This document shows, one piece after another, positions 38,524 through 47,728 of a stretch of 64,000 nucleotides of DNA (position 1 is the first letter of the stretch; the number at the start of each line of letters is the position of its first letter). Source of the stretch: Salinisphaera orenii subsp. orenii MK-B5 (lineage in GTDB: Bacteria; Pseudomonadota; Gammaproteobacteria; Nevskiales; Salinisphaeraceae); NCBI RefSeq assembly GCF_003788635.1, contig NZ_AYKH01000012.1:186001-250000 (forward strand). Reading direction: 5' to 3'. The notes under the pieces are model-generated. The model saw only the letters and a list, made by a program, of their open reading frames with translations. It was not told the origin of the DNA and did not search any database. The translations under genes were made by a program, and so were the position numbers.

Positions 38524-40182
38524 GTGGACAAGATCTGGCTAGACCGCTATCCGAAGGGTGTCGTCGCCGACATCGAGACCGACAGCGCCCGCACGCTCGT
38601 GGAGGTCATCGAGGACAGCTTTCGCGAGTTCGGCGACAGTCCGGCGTTCAGCAACATGGACTGCGAGATGTCCTATGCGGAACTCGATGCCCACAGCCGT
38701 GACTTCGCGGCCTATCTCCAGAACGAACTGGGCTTCGCCAAGGGTGATCGCGTCGCGATCATGATGCCCAACCTCCTCCAGTACCCGATCGCGCTGTTCG
38801 GGATCCTGCGGGCCGGCATGGTCGCGGTGAACGTCAACCCGCTCTACACCGCGCGCGAGCTCGAGCATCAGCTCACCGATGCCGGCGTGCGCGGCATCGT
38901 CATCGTGGAGAACTTCGCGGCGACGCTGGAACAGGTGGTCGACAAGGTGGCGCTCGAGGCCATCATCACCACCCGCATCGGCGATCGTCTGCCCGGGCTC
39001 AAGCGCCATCTCGTCAACTTCGTGGTCAAGCGCGTCAAGCGCATGGTGCCCCGCTTCAACCTACCGGGCGCGGTCTCGCTCAACACCGCACTCAAGAAGG
39101 GCGGGCAGCAGCAGTTCAAGCCGGCCGGCGTGGGGCCGGACGACATCGCCTTCCTGCAGTACACCGGCGGCACCACCGGCCTGGCCAAGGGCGCGATCAT
39201 CCTGCATCGCAACATGGTCGCCAACATCGCCCAGGCCCAGGCCTGGCTCGACCCGTGGACCGAAAAGGGGCGCGAACGCATCATCACGCCGCTGCCGCTC
39301 TACCACGTGTTCGCCCTGATGGCGAACTGTCTGGTCTTTCTCCAGCAGGGCGGCAAGAACGTGCTGATCACCAATCCGCGCGACATCCCCGCGCTGGTCA
39401 AGGAGTTCGACAAGCACAAGCCGACCGCCTTCACCGGCGTGAACACGCTGTTCAACGCGCTGGTCAACGACGACGGCTTCGCCAAACTCGACTTCTCGGA
39501 TCTCAAGATCACCCTCGGCGGCGGCGCGGCGGTGCAGCGCGCAGTCGCCGAGAAATGGAAACGGATTACCGGCGTGCCGCTGATCGAGGCCTACGGGCTG
39601 ACCGAGGCGTCGCCGGGCGTGTGCATCAATCCGCTGGACATGACCGACTACAACGGCTCGATCGGCCTGCCGCTGCCGGGCACCGACGTCTCCATCCGCG
39701 ACGACGAGGGCCACGAGCTGCCGGCCGGCGAGCCGGGCGAGCTGTGCGTGCGCGGCCCCCAGGTCATGCCGGGTTACTGGGACAAGCCCGAGGAGAACGA
39801 AGAGACCTTCTTCGGCGACTTCCTGCGGACCGGCGACGTCGCCAACTACGACGAACAGGGCTTTTTCTACATCGTCGATCGCAAGAAGGACATGATCCTG
39901 GTCTCCGGCTTCAACGTGTATCCCAACGAGATCGAGGACGTGGTCGCCCAGCACCCGAAGGTTCTGGAGGCGGCCTGTGTCGGCATCCCCGACGACCGTT
40001 CCGGCGAAGTCGTGAAGGTCTTCGTGGTCAAGAAGGACGACAGCCTCACGGAGAACGAGCTCATCGATTTCTGCCGCAAGGAGCTCACCGGCTACAAGGT
40101 GCCCAAGCAGGTGGCGTTCATCGACGAACTGCCCAAGAGCAACGTCGGCAAGATCCTGCGCAAGGAACTTCGGGGCACCTAG
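38524..40182 (+). CDS. fadD: Long-chain fatty acid--CoA ligase (second of two)
   Basis: A 552-residue paralogue of the preceding ligase with the same start pattern ([13 protein letters not shown]) and motifs: [23 protein letters not shown], and the ligase signature ending [14 protein letters not shown]. The main differences lie in the central lid region, which may give other chain-length preference. The 111-base gap between the two carries an inverted repeat (GCAGGCT / AGCCTGC) followed by TATACT, so the second gene may have its own promoter. Its product feeds FadE-type beta-oxidation. Confidence 0.93.
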   Translation: MDKIWLDRYPKGVVADIETDSARTLVEVIEDSFREFGDSPAFSNMDCEMSYAELDAHSRDFAAYLQNELGFAKGDRVAIMMPNLLQYPIALFGILRAGMVAVNVNPLYTARELEHQLTDAGVRGIVIVENFAATLEQVVDKVALEAIITTRIGDRLPGLKRHLVNFVVKRVKRMVPRFNLPGAVSLNTALKKGGQQQFKPAGVGPDDIAFLQYTGGTTGLAKGAIILHRNMVANIAQAQAWLDPWTEKGRERIITPLPLYHVFALMANCLVFLQQGGKNVLITNPRDIPALVKEFDKHKPTAFTGVNTLFNALVNDDGFAKLDFSDLKITLGGGAAVQRAVAEKWKRITGVPLIEAYGLTEASPGVCINPLDMTDYNGSIGLPLPGTDVSIRDDEGHELPAGEPGELCVRGPQVMPGYWDKPEENEETFFGDFLRTGDVANYDEQGFFYIVDRKKDMILVSGFNVYPNEIEDVVAQHPKVLEAACVGIPDDRSGEVVKVFVVKKDDSLTENELIDFCRKELTGYKVPKQVAFIDELPKSNVGKILRKELRGT

Positions 40183-40262
40183 CGCCGAACGCTCGAATCC
40201 CGGCCCGGGCGGCGATGATCGCTCGGGCCGGCCGCCGCGAGAGCATCCGCCGAAGGCCCGGG

Positions 40263-41498
40263 CTAATACCCCAGACCGAAGGCGGCGTAGCCGACCGCCA
40301 GCGCCGGCAGCGCCGAATAGGCCGTGGCCAGAACGGCCGCTTTCGGGGCCAGCGCGATGGCCGGGAAAAGCGCGTCGCCGTCGTTGCTGATCGCATTGGC
40401 CAGCAGCGCCGACATCGGCATCGCGCCGCTGAGATACAGCGTGGTCAACAGGATCTGCGGGCCGCAGCCGGGGATGAAGCCCACCAGCACGCCGACCAGC
40501 GGCGCCAGAGGCCCGACCACGGCAAACCAGGCTTCGGGATCGACACCGCTGAAGACCACGCCGAACTCGAACAGCAGAAAGGCAGCGATCACCCACACGG
40601 TGACGAAGTTGGTATCGGTGCGCGCGCAGCGCACCCATGCCATGGGCCCGACGTTCGACGCCGCGCCCCGGCCGTTACCGTGGCCGGCATTCGACAGGGG
40701 TGAGAATTCGCCGTATGTCCCGCTCGTCCCGGCTTCGCGCTCGCCGAGACCGCCGGCCCATAGGGTCACGGCCAGCATCGCCCCGGCAAAGCCGAGCCAG
40801 GTGGCGGGCTGATACGCGGCCCAGGGCCCGAACCAGGCGTTCGGATCCTGCTGGAAGGCGATGAGCAGCGCGAACGGCACGCCAATCGCCCAGAGCGCGG
40901 CCCAGAGGCCGTCGATCACCGGCGGGACCGGCCGCCCCGCACCCGCTACAGCGGTCGTCGGCGCATCGTCCTCGGCCCGTCGATGGCGCAGAAAGTCACG
41001 GCCGTGGATCGCCTCGACGGCCCAGCCGCAGAGCACGGCACTCGCGCCGCTCACCGCGAACACGACCACCGCAGTCTCGGGTGCGGCGGCGATCAACAGG
41101 AAGGCGGCATCGCCCATGGTCGCGATCAACACCGCCACGAGGGCGCCGAAGCCGATGCGACCGTTCACGAACTGGGTGACGACCACGATCGCACCGCCGC
41201 AGCCGGGCAGCATGCCGAGCGCGGTGGCGATCGGCACCTGCCCGACGCGCGCTTGGGCGATGCGCTCGCGCAGGTCGACGGCAAACCAGCGTTCGACCGC
41301 GAACAACAGCATCAGCGTGCCGGCGACGAACACGCTGACCTGGAGATAGGCCTCGGCCAGCGTATCGCGCACGAGCGCGCCGCTGTCGCCGCCGCCAAGC
41401 ACGGCGGCCAGCAGCAGTATCGGCACCGACCAGCGCCAGGCGCGGCCACCGAACGCCTCCGGCAGGCGCTGCCAGACCCCGTATATTGGCGCGAACAT
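40263..41498 (-). CDS. Putative metal (manganese/arsenic-type) efflux permease
   Basis: A 411-residue protein with about ten membrane segments in two related halves. Each half has a GCG motif: LGMLPGCGGAIVVVTQFV near 90-105, and GFIPGCGPQILLTTLYLSG near 335-355 with SNDGDALFPAIALAPKAA after it. I recall these blocks from a family labelled putative manganese transporter / arsenic efflux protein. I chose the ATG with AAGGA four bases upstream; another ATG twelve bases earlier lacks a ribosome site. A promoter and a TTAGCC-type palindrome precede it. The substrate is not proven by sequence. Confidence 0.75.
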   Translation of the reverse strand: MFAPIYGVWQRLPEAFGGRAWRWSVPILLLAAVLGGGDSGALVRDTLAEAYLQVSVFVAGTLMLLFAVERWFAVDLRERIAQARVGQVPIATALGMLPGCGGAIVVVTQFVNGRIGFGALVAVLIATMGDAAFLLIAAAPETAVVVFAVSGASAVLCGWAVEAIHGRDFLRHRRAEDDAPTTAVAGAGRPVPPVIDGLWAALWAIGVPFALLIAFQQDPNAWFGPWAAYQPATWLGFAGAMLAVTLWAGGLGEREAGTSGTYGEFSPLSNAGHGNGRGAASNVGPMAWVRCARTDTNFVTVWVIAAFLLFEFGVVFSGVDPEAWFAVVGPLAPLVGVLVGFIPGCGPQILLTTLYLSGAMPMSALLANAISNDGDALFPAIALAPKAAVLATAYSALPALAVGYAAFGLGY

Positions 41499-41523
41499 CG
41501 TTTCCTTCATGAGCGTCTTAATT

Positions 41524-41537
41524 TTAGCCTTGGCTAA
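41524..41537 (-). promoter_or_regulatory. Palindromic operator of MntR/DtxR type
   Basis: TTAGCC-AA-GGCTAA is a 6+2+6 perfect inverted repeat just downstream of the predicted -10 and 14 bases before the first ATG. The half-sites resemble the TAGC...GCTA core of MntR boxes, matching the proposed manganese-exporter target. No regulator gene is nearby to confirm it. Confidence 0.5.
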
Positions 41538-41549
41538 CTCTTGACGCCC

Positions 41550-41578
41550 AATCTATCCGACCCCGTGCGCTGCGGCAA
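41550..41578 (-). promoter_or_regulatory. Candidate sigma-70 promoter of the metal permease
   Basis: On the minus strand TTGCCG (-35), a 17-base spacer, then TAGATT (-10). Each hexamer matches the consensus at four of six positions. The palindromic operator starts 12 bases past the -10, where a bound repressor would block transcription start. Confidence 0.45.
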
Positions 41579-41628
41579 GACTCGCGATTAATCGTTGGAT
41601 GTTCTAACCCGGGGCCTGTCGATAGGTC

Positions 41629-43257
41629 CTAGCCTTCGGCGTCCTCGCGGATCATGTCGGCGGCCTTTTCCGCGATGGCGGTCGTCGGCGCATTGGTGTT
41701 GCCGCCGACGAGTGTCGGCATGATGGAGGCATCGACCACGCGCAGGCCCTGAATGCCGTGCACGCGCAGGCGGTCGTCGACCACCGCCGCCGCGTCCGAT
41801 CCCATCCGGCAGGTACCCACCGGATGGTAGATGGTCTCGGCCTTGTCCCGGACGAAGGCCTCGATGGCGGCATCGTCGGTCACGGTCTCGCCCGGCTCCA
41901 GTTCGCGCTCGCGGTGGGCGGCCAGCGGCGGCGCCCGCATGATGGCGCGCCCGGCTTTCACCGCGCGGACCATCTGCGCGAGGTCGTCGGGATGATCCAG
42001 ATAGTTGGGATCGATCAGCGGGTCGGCCGCCGGATCCGCGCTCGCCAGCCCGATGCGTCCGCGCGATTTCGGCCGCAGGTCGCAGACCCGCAGCGTGTAG
42101 CCGTGATGCTTGATCGTGTTCCAGAGATTATGGCCGTGATCCTGCTCGACGGTGGCGATGAAGTGCAGTTGCAGATCGGCCTGCGCGCGATCGTCACCGC
42201 TGCGCGCGAAGCCGCCCGCCTCCGCGACGTTGCTGGTGAGCTGGCCGCGATGATGGACGAAGTACTGATAGACGGCCCGCGGCAGGTCGACGAACAGGAA
42301 TCGCGGTCCGAGCCGCAGGCTGAGCCGGGTCCGTTCGAGGTCGATGATGCTGACATCCAGATGATCCTGGAGATTGCGCCCGACGCCACGCAGCTCGTGA
42401 ACCAGCGGAATGCCGTGCGGTTCGATCTCCTCGCGCGGACCGATGCCCGACAGCAGCAGAAGCTGCGGCGAGTTGATCGCTCCGCCGCAGAGCAGCACCT
42501 CGCGCCGGGCCTCGACCGTGCGGTCTCCGCCCCAGCGGCCGCGGCGATAGGTCACACCGACCGCCCGGCGCCCTTCCAGACGAATTCTCCGGACCCGCGC
42601 ACGGGTGATGACGGTGAGGTTCTCGCGATGGGCCACCGGATGCAGGAAGGCATCGGCGTTGGAGCAACGCCGGCCGTTGTCCTGGGCCACGCTGTAGAGA
42701 CCGACGCCCTCTTCGGTGGCACCGCCGAAATCGTCGTTGCGCGGATAGCCGCAGGCCACGCCCGCTTCGATGAAGGCACGGCTGAGCGGATTGACGTGCC
42801 GCGGCGCACTCACGCAGTAGGCGCCGTCGACCCCGTGGTATTCACTCTCGCCCGCCTCGCAGCGCTCGGACTTGCGAAAATAGGCCAGCATCTCGGCGAA
42901 GCCCCAGCCGCGGTTGCCGAGTTCGGCCCAGTGGTCGTAGTCGGCGGCGTTGCCGCGGGTGTAGCACTGGGCGTTGATCGCGCTCGATCCACCGAGCGTC
43001 TTGCCGCGCGGCCAGAACATCCGGCGGCCGCCGAGATGCTTCTGCGGCACGGTGTAGTAGGCCCAGTTGAACATCCGCGACCACATCAGGCCGATGATGC
43101 CGATGGGCATGCGGATCAGCGGATTCCAGTCCGAGGGGCCGGCCTCCAGCAGGCAGACGCTGACGTCCGGATCCGCCGAGAGCCGATTGGCCAGGACACA
43201 ACCGGCGGAGCCGCCGCCCACGATCACGTAATCGAACGTCTGCTGCTGCGCGGCCAC
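41629..43257 (-). CDS. AlkJ-like GMC flavin-dependent alcohol dehydrogenase
   Basis: A 542-residue glucose-methanol-choline oxidoreductase. The N-terminal FAD fingerprint VIVGGGSAGCVLANRLS is followed by FWPRGKTLGGSSAINAQ. Further blocks are GGAINSPQLLLLSGIG (GMC signature 2), TLRVCDLRPKSRGRIGL, and the C-terminal catalytic His in YHPVGTCRMG with VGGNTNAPTTAIAEKAA. Side-by-side recall places it nearest to AlkJ of the Pseudomonas alkane operon, which oxidises aliphatic alcohols at the inner membrane, rather than to BetA choline dehydrogenase. The start is a GTG with GAAGGAG upstream. It follows minE by 46 bases, though no link to division is implied. Confidence 0.86.
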   Translation of the reverse strand: MAAQQQTFDYVIVGGGSAGCVLANRLSADPDVSVCLLEAGPSDWNPLIRMPIGIIGLMWSRMFNWAYYTVPQKHLGGRRMFWPRGKTLGGSSAINAQCYTRGNAADYDHWAELGNRGWGFAEMLAYFRKSERCEAGESEYHGVDGAYCVSAPRHVNPLSRAFIEAGVACGYPRNDDFGGATEEGVGLYSVAQDNGRRCSNADAFLHPVAHRENLTVITRARVRRIRLEGRRAVGVTYRRGRWGGDRTVEARREVLLCGGAINSPQLLLLSGIGPREEIEPHGIPLVHELRGVGRNLQDHLDVSIIDLERTRLSLRLGPRFLFVDLPRAVYQYFVHHRGQLTSNVAEAGGFARSGDDRAQADLQLHFIATVEQDHGHNLWNTIKHHGYTLRVCDLRPKSRGRIGLASADPAADPLIDPNYLDHPDDLAQMVRAVKAGRAIMRAPPLAAHRERELEPGETVTDDAAIEAFVRDKAETIYHPVGTCRMGSDAAAVVDDRLRVHGIQGLRVVDASIMPTLVGGNTNAPTTAIAEKAADMIREDAEG

Positions 43258-43303
43258 GGCGGCTCCTTCGGCTGAAAATCCGCATTTTTACATACGCGTC
43301 AGC

Positions 43304-43564
43304 TCAGTGTTTGGAGTCGGGCAGCGTGATGTTGAGCTCGAGCACCTCGAGATCGCCCTCGCGCTCGATCTCCATCTGTACGGCGTCGTCGCCGACCTGA
43401 ACGTACTTGCGCAGCACGGCCAGCAGATCCTGCTGCAGCTGCGGAAAGTAGGCCGGCTGATCGTCATGCCCGCTCCGGCGATGGGCGACCACGAGCTGGA
43501 GCCGCTCCTTCGCGTGCTGTGCCGACCCTTTCTTCTCGGACCGGAATACATCGAGCCAACCCAT
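43304..43564 (-). CDS. minE: Cell division topological specificity factor MinE
   Basis: An 86-residue MinE. The N-terminal amphipathic membrane-targeting helix MGWLDVFRSEK and the MinD-activating stretch (AKERLQLVVAHRR, about 18-31) precede a C-terminal dimerisation domain. It stimulates MinD ATPase and drives the pole-to-pole oscillation. Last of the minCDE operon, three bases after minD. Confidence 0.95.
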   Translation of the reverse strand: MGWLDVFRSEKKGSAQHAKERLQLVVAHRRSGHDDQPAYFPQLQQDLLAVLRKYVQVGDDAVQMEIEREGDLEVLELNITLPDSKH

Positions 43565-43567
43565 GGT

Positions 43568-44374
43568 CTACCTCCCCATCAGACGATCGAGAAAACCCTT
43601 CTTGGCCTCGGTGAAACGCATCGGACGGTTCTCGCCGAGGAAACGCGCCACCATGTCGAGGTAGGCGTGCCCGGCATCGGCGTTGTTCTCTAGGGCGACC
43701 GGCATGCCGGAGTTGGAGGCGTTGAGCACGGTCTCGGACTCGGGGATGACGCCCAGCAGCGGGATGCCGAGAATATCGTTGATGTCCGACAGCGACAGCA
43801 TCTCGCCCTTGCCGACGCGGTTGGCCGCGTAGCGGGTGACCACCAGATGCTCCTTGACCGGATCGGCACCTTCCTTGGCGCGCTTAGTCTTGGAGGAGAG
43901 CATACCCAGCACGCGATCCGAGTCGCGCACCGAGGAGACCTCGGGGTTGGTCACCACCAGCGCCTCGTCGGCGAAATACATCGCCATGATCGCGCCGGTC
44001 TCGATGCCGGCCGGCGAATCGCAGACGATGTAGTCGAAGTCCTCGGCGAGCTTGTTGAGCGTGCGCTCCACGCCCTCCAGCGCCAGCGCGTCCTTGTCGC
44101 GCGTCTGGGAGGCGGCGAGGATGTAGAGATTCTCGACCCGCTTGTCGCGGATCATGGCCTGCTTGAGATTGGCCTCGCCCTGGATCACGTTGATGAAGTC
44201 GAACACGACCCGGCGCTCACAGCCCATGATCAGGTCGAGGTTGCGCAGACCCACGTCGAAGTCGATGACGATGGTCTTGTTCCCACGCATGGCCAGGCCG
44301 GTCGCAAAGGACGCCGCGGTCGTCGTCTTGCCGACCCCGCCCTTGCCGGACGTGACTACGATGATTTTTGCCAC
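43568..44374 (-). CDS. minD: Septum site-determining ATPase MinD
   Basis: A 268-residue deviant Walker ATPase. GKGGVGKTT lies near 10-18, followed by switch regions VIDFDVGLRNLDLIMG and VCDSPAGIE. The C-terminal amphipathic membrane-targeting helix is KKGFLDRLMG. It binds membrane as ATP dimer, recruits MinC and is released by MinE. Three-base gaps on both sides fix the operon minC-minD-minE. Confidence 0.97.
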   Translation of the reverse strand: MAKIIVVTSGKGGVGKTTTAASFATGLAMRGNKTIVIDFDVGLRNLDLIMGCERRVVFDFINVIQGEANLKQAMIRDKRVENLYILAASQTRDKDALALEGVERTLNKLAEDFDYIVCDSPAGIETGAIMAMYFADEALVVTNPEVSSVRDSDRVLGMLSSKTKRAKEGADPVKEHLVVTRYAANRVGKGEMLSLSDINDILGIPLLGVIPESETVLNASNSGMPVALENNADAGHAYLDMVARFLGENRPMRFTEAKKGFLDRLMGR

Positions 44375-44377
44375 TCG

Positions 44378-45133
44378 TTACTCCTGCAATTCGATCGTCA
44401 AGTTGTCGTCGTCCAGACTGACCTGCACGGCCCTGGAACGCACCCCCTCGTCTATGGCGTCGGCCACTTTGTAGCAGCCGGCGATGGCCACCAGGTCCGG
44501 TTCGAACCGGCGGCAGAAGATGCGGGCGTCGGTGTCGCCGGTGGCTCCGGCCAGCGCGCGGCCGCGCAGCGCCCCGTAGATGTGGATATGGCCGTCGGCG
44601 AGCACCTCCGCGCCCTCGCTGACCGAGGTCGCGACCACCAGATCGCCGCCGCGGGCGTAGATCTGCTGGCCGGAGCGCACCGGCCGCGTGACCAGGCGCG
44701 TCGGCGTGCGCGAGCCGGCCTCGCGCTCGCTCGACGGGGCCGGCGCGGCCTCGGGTTCGCCGGTGCGCGCCGGCTCGGGCGCGTCCGTGGCCGTGGTGTC
44801 GCGCTCGGCGGCCGCGCGCGCGGGCGAATTCAGTACCCCGAGACCCGCGCGCGTCGCGGCCTTCGCGGCAGCGTCACTGGGATCGAGCACGCCCACGACG
44901 AGCAAACCGGCATCGCGGGCGGCATCGCGCACCCGCGCGAGCTCGGGCAGTTCGCCGGGCAGCGACAGCAGCACGGGCATGCGTGCGAAGAAATCGGGCG
45001 TGCGCTCGAGTTGCCGGGCGATCTGCTCGGCGATGCGCTCGATGTCCGTGTCACGGATCTCGAGCACCGTGAGGGTCATCATCCGGCCCTTGAATACAAC
45101 ACCGGCGCCCGCTGCGGTGGAGGTGTCCGCCAT
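44378..45133 (-). CDS. minC: Septum site-determining protein MinC
   Basis: A 251-residue MinC. The N-terminal domain (about 12-105) inhibits FtsZ. A linker of ~45 residues rich in Pro, Ala and Glu (about 105-150) is longer than usual. The C-terminal beta-helix has PVRSGQQIYARGGDLVV, HIHIYGALRGRALAG, DARIFCRRFEPDLVAIAG and binds MinD. First gene of the min operon. Confidence 0.94.
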   Translation of the reverse strand: MADTSTAAGAGVVFKGRMMTLTVLEIRDTDIERIAEQIARQLERTPDFFARMPVLLSLPGELPELARVRDAARDAGLLVVGVLDPSDAAAKAATRAGLGVLNSPARAAAERDTTATDAPEPARTGEPEAAPAPSSEREAGSRTPTRLVTRPVRSGQQIYARGGDLVVATSVSEGAEVLADGHIHIYGALRGRALAGATGDTDARIFCRRFEPDLVAIAGCYKVADAIDEGVRSRAVQVSLDDDNLTIELQE

Positions 45134-45302
45134 GCTCGGATCGTATTGGAAACAATCCGCGAGTCTACCACGCCGAAAGCCGCTGTCAGGCGATTTTCAG
45201 CGCGTCGGACGACTACCGATGCCGCGTTCGGGCCGCGCTTTCGGCCCGCGAATTGCATCACCGCGGTGTACAGTAGCCACACCCACTCGAGCGCTATCGA
45301 TC

Positions 45303-46760
45303 ATGACCGACTTCTGGGCGGGCTATCGCAGTCCGGGTTTCTTCGACGAGCTGTTCGACGCGCACGGCGCGCCGCGCGATGGCGCGCGCGAGCTGACCGG
45401 ACAACTCGAGGCCTTCGGCCCCGAGGAGCTCGCCAATCGCCGGGCCGCTGCCGATCTGGCGATCAAGTCCACCGGCATCACCTTCACGGTCTATTCCGAT
45501 GCGGGCATGATCGATCGAGCCTGGCCGTTCGACGTGCTCCCCCGCACCATCGCGGAGCACGAGTGGCGCCGGGTCAGCGACGGCCTGCGCCAGCGGGTGA
45601 GCGCGCTCAACCGGTTCATCGCCGATCTCTACGGCGACCAGCGGATCATCGCCGACGGCGTGCTGCCGCGGGCGGTCCTGGATCAATCCGTGAACTTCCG
45701 CCCCGAATGCGTGGGCATGCGTCCGCCGGGCGACATCTGGGCGCATATCTGCGGCTCCGACCTGGTTCGCGACGGCAACGGCGAGTTCCACGTACTCGAA
45801 GACAATCTCCGCGTGCCTTCGGGCGTGTCCTATATGGTCGAGAACCGCCTGGTCTCGAAGCGCGTGTTCCCGGAACTGTTCGAACGCCATCGCATCCTGC
45901 CGGTCGACGACTATCCCAGCGAGCTGCTGGATGCGCTCAACGCGCTCTCGCCCCGGACCGGCATCACCCCGAACGTCGCCCTGCTGAGCCCCGGCGTCTA
46001 CAATTCGGCGTTCTTCGAGCACGTCTGGCTGGCGGGCCAGATGGGCGCGGAACTGGTGCAGGGCACCGATCTGTACGTCGATCGCGACGACTGTGTCTAC
46101 GCCCGCACCATCTATGGCCCGCAGCGGGTCGACGTGATCTACCGCCGGGTCGACGACCTCTTTCTCGACCCGGACGTGTTCCGATCGGACTCGATGCTCG
46201 GCACGCCGGGCCTGATGCGGGCCTAGCGCGCGGGCAAGGTGGCCCTGGCCAACGCCCCCGGCGCCGGCGTGGCCGACGACAAGGTCGTCTACGCCTTCGT
46301 GCCCGAGATCATCCGCTACTATCTGGGCGAGGAGCCGAAGCTGCCGAACGTGCCCTCCTGGCTGTGCATGGACCCGGAACAGCGCGAGTACGTACTCGCG
46401 AATCTGGACACACTGGTGGTCAAACCGGCGAACGAATCGGGCGGCTACGGCATGCTCATCGGCCCGCGCGCCACGCCCGCCGAGCGCGAGCGCTTCGCCG
46501 ACTTGATTCGCGCCAATCCGCGCAATTACATGGCCCAGCCGACGCTCGCCCTGTCCACCGCGCCGACGCTGGTGGACGGCCGGGCGGCGCCGCGGCATGT
46601 CGACCTGCGGCCGTTCATCGTCTCGCGCCCGGACGAGGACGCGTTCGTGACCATGGGCGGGCTGACCCGGGTGGCGCTGCGCGAAGGCTCGCTGGTGGTC
46701 AACAGCTCCCAGGGCGGCGGCAGCAAGGACACCTGGATCGTGCAGGACGGGGACGCCTGA
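45303..46760 (+). pseudogene. Circularly permuted ATP-grasp type 2 protein, interrupted by one in-frame TAG
   Basis: The reading frame encodes a complete CP_ATPgrasp (DUF404/DUF407-type) protein of 485 codons, but codon 308 (positions 46224-46226) is TAG. The family reads a tyrosine there, between PGLM.A and RAG..ALANAP; a Tyr codon differs by one base. The frame continues unbroken for another 177 codons with the conserved parts intact: [53 protein letters not shown]. These enzymes are predicted peptide or amide ligases. A GTG shortly after the stop could restart a C-terminal half. A recent mutation, sequencing error or read-through are all possible. The alpha-E gene follows after one base. 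Confidence 0.88.
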
Positions 46761-46761
46761 G

Positions 46762-47688
46762 ATGCTCTCGAGACTGGCACAGAACCTGTTCTGGGCGGGC
46801 CGCTATCTCGAGCGGGCCGAATCCGGCGCGCGCCTGATCAACGCGACCACCCTCCTGCTGCTGGACCTGCCGCGCCAGACCGAGTTCGACTGGCGGGCAC
46901 TGGTCGAGATCGTCGGCGCGGAGGCCCTGTTCGCCCGCCACTATCCCGATGCGACCGAGGAAAGCGTGATGCGCTTTCTGTCCAGCGACCGCGACCACCC
47001 GGGCTCGATCGCCAGCTCGCTGGCCCACGCCCGGGAGAACCTGCGCCACACGCGCGACCGGATACCGCGCGAGGTCTGGGAGGAGGTCAACGGCCTGCAT
47101 CTGTACATGGCCGACGAGGGCCAGCACATCGAACGTCGGCTGGCACGCAGCCGGGTGATGGAGCGGGTGGTGCGGAGCGGCCGGATGGTGGCCGGGCTGC
47201 TGGAGTCGGGCATGAGCCGCGACGCCGCCTACGACATGCTCCAGCTGGGCATGGCGATCGAACGCGCCGACATGACCACCCGCATCCTCGACGTGCGCGC
47301 CTCCGACCTGCTCGCCGACGATGTCGCCGACCTGCCGCCCTACCAGACGGTGCAGTGGATCAGCGTACTCAAGTCGCTGAGCGCCTTTCAGATGTACCGC
47401 CGCCACGTGCGCACGCGGGTCACCGGCGCGGGCGTCGTGCGCTTTCTGCTCACCGACACCGCCTTTCCCCGCTCGCTGCGCTACTGCCTGGCGCATGCCG
47501 GCCAGCGGCTCGCGCGCCTGCCCGAACCCGAACCCTGCACGCGCCAGCTCGACAGCGCCCTGGCGGTGCTCGAACAGGCCGAGATCAGCGCCCTCACCGG
47601 CCATCGCCTGAGCGAATTCCTCGACCGGATGCAGATCGAGCTCAATCGCCTGAACGATGCGATCGGCGCCCGTTACTTCAGACCCTGA
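46762..47688 (+). CDS. Alpha-E domain protein (DUF403)
   Basis: A 308-residue all-helical protein. The family opening MLSRLAQNLFWAGRYLERAE and the MAIERADMTTRILDVRASDLL segment near 175-195 match the alpha-E (DUF403) family, which consistently sits beside circularly permuted ATP-grasp ligases. The function is unknown; it has been proposed by comparative genomics to work with the ligase in a peptide-modification system. It begins one base after the ATP-grasp stop, so it should be co-translated. Confidence 0.92.
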   Translation: MLSRLAQNLFWAGRYLERAESGARLINATTLLLLDLPRQTEFDWRALVEIVGAEALFARHYPDATEESVMRFLSSDRDHPGSIASSLAHARENLRHTRDRIPREVWEEVNGLHLYMADEGQHIERRLARSRVMERVVRSGRMVAGLLESGMSRDAAYDMLQLGMAIERADMTTRILDVRASDLLADDVADLPPYQTVQWISVLKSLSAFQMYRRHVRTRVTGAGVVRFLLTDTAFPRSLRYCLAHAGQRLARLPEPEPCTRQLDSALAVLEQAEISALTGHRLSEFLDRMQIELNRLNDAIGARYFRP

Positions 47689-47728
47689 GCCCGCCCCGCT
47701 CGAGAGCCACACGGCCGAACCTTCACCG

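Noticed and set aside
41511-41628. yybP-ykoY manganese riboswitch upstream of the metal permease
   Set aside because: The leader is too short and lacks the conserved internal-loop sequences; the palindrome fits a protein operator better.
46239-46760. C-terminal part of the ATP-grasp gene read as a separate gene
   Set aside because: It is in the same frame as the upstream part and starts in the middle of a conserved block; the simplest reading is one gene with a nonsense codon. A restart product remains possible.
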